From contig JAHQWJ010000143.1 in assembly GCA_029856125.1 (NCBI GenBank), forward strand, positions 17,325 to 81,324: a DNA stretch of 64,000 bases. Reading direction: 5' to 3'. A model generated the notes under the pieces. The model did not search any database and was not told the origin of the DNA. It worked only from the letters and a program-made list of their open reading frames with translations. Of this stretch, positions 63,081-64,000 are shown one piece after another. Numbering within the stretch: the first letter of the stretch is position 1; each line of letters begins with the position of its first letter. A program made the position numbers and the translations under genes. Source of the DNA: Promethearchaeia archaeon (GTDB taxonomy: Archaea; Asgardarchaeota; Lokiarchaeia; Sigyniarchaeales; SOKP01).

Positions 63081-63968
63081 ATGCCTAAAGCAAAAGCTAA
63101 CAATATTGAAATAGAGTATGACACATTTGGAGATCCTTCGTCAAAACCTTTACTTTTAGTAATGGGGTTAGGAGCTCAGATGATTGCCTGGCTGGAGGAC
63201 TTTTGTATGATGTTAGTAGATAAAGGATTTTACGTAATTCGATTTGATAATCGAGATATAGGTTTATCTACTAAATTTGAAGAAGCTGGTGTACCAGATA
63301 TTATGAAGGAAGTTATGGCAGCCCAGCGAGGAGAAACGATATTACCTCCTTACACTGTAGAAGATATGGCTGATGATGCAGTTGGTCTTTTAGATGCCCT
63401 TAACATAGAAAAGGCTCATATTTGTGGTGCATCGATGGGAGGAATGATTGTTCAGATAATCGCATTCCGCCATCCAACGCGCGTTCTGAGTCTTACTTCA
63501 ATAATGAGTACAACAGGTAATCCTAATCTCCCTCAAGCTAAGCCAGAAGCTTTGCAAGTACTACTTAAACCTGCGCCTACAGAACGCGAAGCTTATATTG
63601 AGGAATCAGTGAAACGTCGGCGTATTCTTTATGGATCTGGCTTTCCGTATCATGAAGATCAAGCACGTGAATTCGCAGCAATCTCATATGACCGTTCATT
63701 TTATCCACAAGGAATGGCGCGACAATTGTTTGCAATATTAGCTACTGAAAACCGAGTACCAAAACTTGGCTCAATAAAAGTTCCTACGGTTGTAATTCAT
63801 GGAGGCGATGATCCACTAGTTCCAGTTGAGGGTGGCAAAGAAACTGCAGCATCTATACCTGGATCAGAATTGCTAATAATTGAGGGCATGGGACATAGTT
63901 TACCACCTGAAACCTGGCCTCAAATTGTAGCCGCAATTGCTAAAAACGCTGATAAGGTAAGTAATTAG
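63081..63968 (+). CDS. Alpha/beta hydrolase
   Basis: 295 residues. LLLVMGLGAQMIAW and FDNRDIGLSTKF at the start, nucleophile in CGASMGGMIVQ, acid in GGDDPLVP, and His in MGHSLPPE. Close to bacterial epoxide/ester hydrolases and haloperoxidase-like proteins. As with its neighbour, base composition looks raised and bacterial origin is plausible. Substrate unknown. Confidence 0.9.
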   Translation: MPKAKANNIEIEYDTFGDPSSKPLLLVMGLGAQMIAWLEDFCMMLVDKGFYVIRFDNRDIGLSTKFEEAGVPDIMKEVMAAQRGETILPPYTVEDMADDAVGLLDALNIEKAHICGASMGGMIVQIIAFRHPTRVLSLTSIMSTTGNPNLPQAKPEALQVLLKPAPTEREAYIEESVKRRRILYGSGFPYHEDQAREFAAISYDRSFYPQGMARQLFAILATENRVPKLGSIKVPTVVIHGGDDPLVPVEGGKETAASIPGSELLIIEGMGHSLPPETWPQIVAAIAKNADKVSN

Positions 63969-63981
63969 GAAATTAAGTGAA

Positions 63982-63993
63982 TTTTTTTTTTTT
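63982..63993 (+). terminator. Poly-T terminator
   Basis: Twelve T residues start 14 nt after the hydrolase stop codon, in a position suited to U-tract termination. Confidence 0.45.
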
Positions 63994-64000
63994 ATTTTAA

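Noticed and set aside
1..64000. CRISPR arrays or intact insertion sequences
   Set aside because: No regularly spaced repeats, transposase motif or terminal inverted repeats were noticed. The only repeat family is the three-copy coding element at the right end.

Overview
The window is a strongly A+T-rich archaeal chromosome segment, and its gene content points to an Asgard archaeon, most likely Lokiarchaeia-like. The evidence is a Ras/Rab-type small GTPase, two JAMM (MPN) metalloprotease genes, ribosomal proteins L38e, L40e and S8e, a thermosome, SRP19, an archaeal proteasome beta subunit, an archaeal ThrRS with its own editing domain, a longin-like/winged-helix fusion, a translin, a candidate BRO1-like helical protein and CDP-alcohol phosphatidyltransferase lipid chemistry. 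Genes lie on both strands in short operons. No rRNA, CRISPR array or intact insertion sequence was seen. Lineage is inferred from gene content, not from a phylogeny.

Layout. 0.4-9 kb: a zinc-ribbon protein of unknown role, an HTH regulator followed by a JAMM protein, a 7-helix membrane protein, psmB, rps8e, hypA, srp19, an acyl-CoA ligase, and tRNA-Pro(GGG) with an intron. 8-17 kb: an MtxX-like protein, a CPBP protease, GluRS, tRNA-Arg(GCG) with an intron in the T-loop, HAD phosphatase, sugar nucleotidyltransferase and amidase. 17.8-22.3 kb: a minus-strand run of two small SCP2-like proteins, an aldehyde dehydrogenase and an NAD-dependent epimerase/reductase (a possible lipid-aldehyde module), then a nitroreductase. 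22.3-27 kb: two uncharacterised genes, a large secreted protein and a sugar kinase/nucleotidyltransferase pair. 27-34.5 kb: longin-wHTH protein, lipid head-group synthase, the FAD pathway pair (riboflavin kinase/regulator and FAD synthetase), translin, ThrRS, HAD phosphatase and small GTPase. 34.6-44 kb: tandem multi-spanning acyltransferase-like paralogues, an HTH-membrane regulator, an MfnD-like ATP-grasp ligase, the BRO1-like candidate and membrane proteins. 44-54 kb: IscU-like scaffold, hydrolase, PRPP synthetase, UPF0200 kinase, JAMM-coiled-coil protein, Alba, zinc ribbon, VTT membrane protein, MetAP2 and AspRS. 54-60.4 kb: orphan DNA methyltransferase, the translation operon L38e/NusA-like/Pth2/TruD, L40e and thermosome. 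60.4-64 kb: an accessory zone with three degenerate copies of a small gene's 3' end around a GIY-YIG-headed chimera and two genes that look horizontally acquired.

The most unusual signals are these. (1) Four protein-coding genes have no usable ATG/GTG/TTG start. In all four, an in-frame AUU or AUA begins a natural-looking protein. Two of these codons sit at nearly the same distance from a strong Shine-Dalgarno sequence, one has only a weak SD match, and one (FAD synthetase) has none and may be leaderless. (2) Two tRNA genes each carry a 30-nt intron at a non-canonical position (27/28 and about 59/60). (3) A direct repeat near the right end encodes the C-terminus of an undescribed small protein, intact once and fragmentary twice. 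(4) An operon pairs an atypical ALDH and an NAD epimerase with two SCP2-like proteins.
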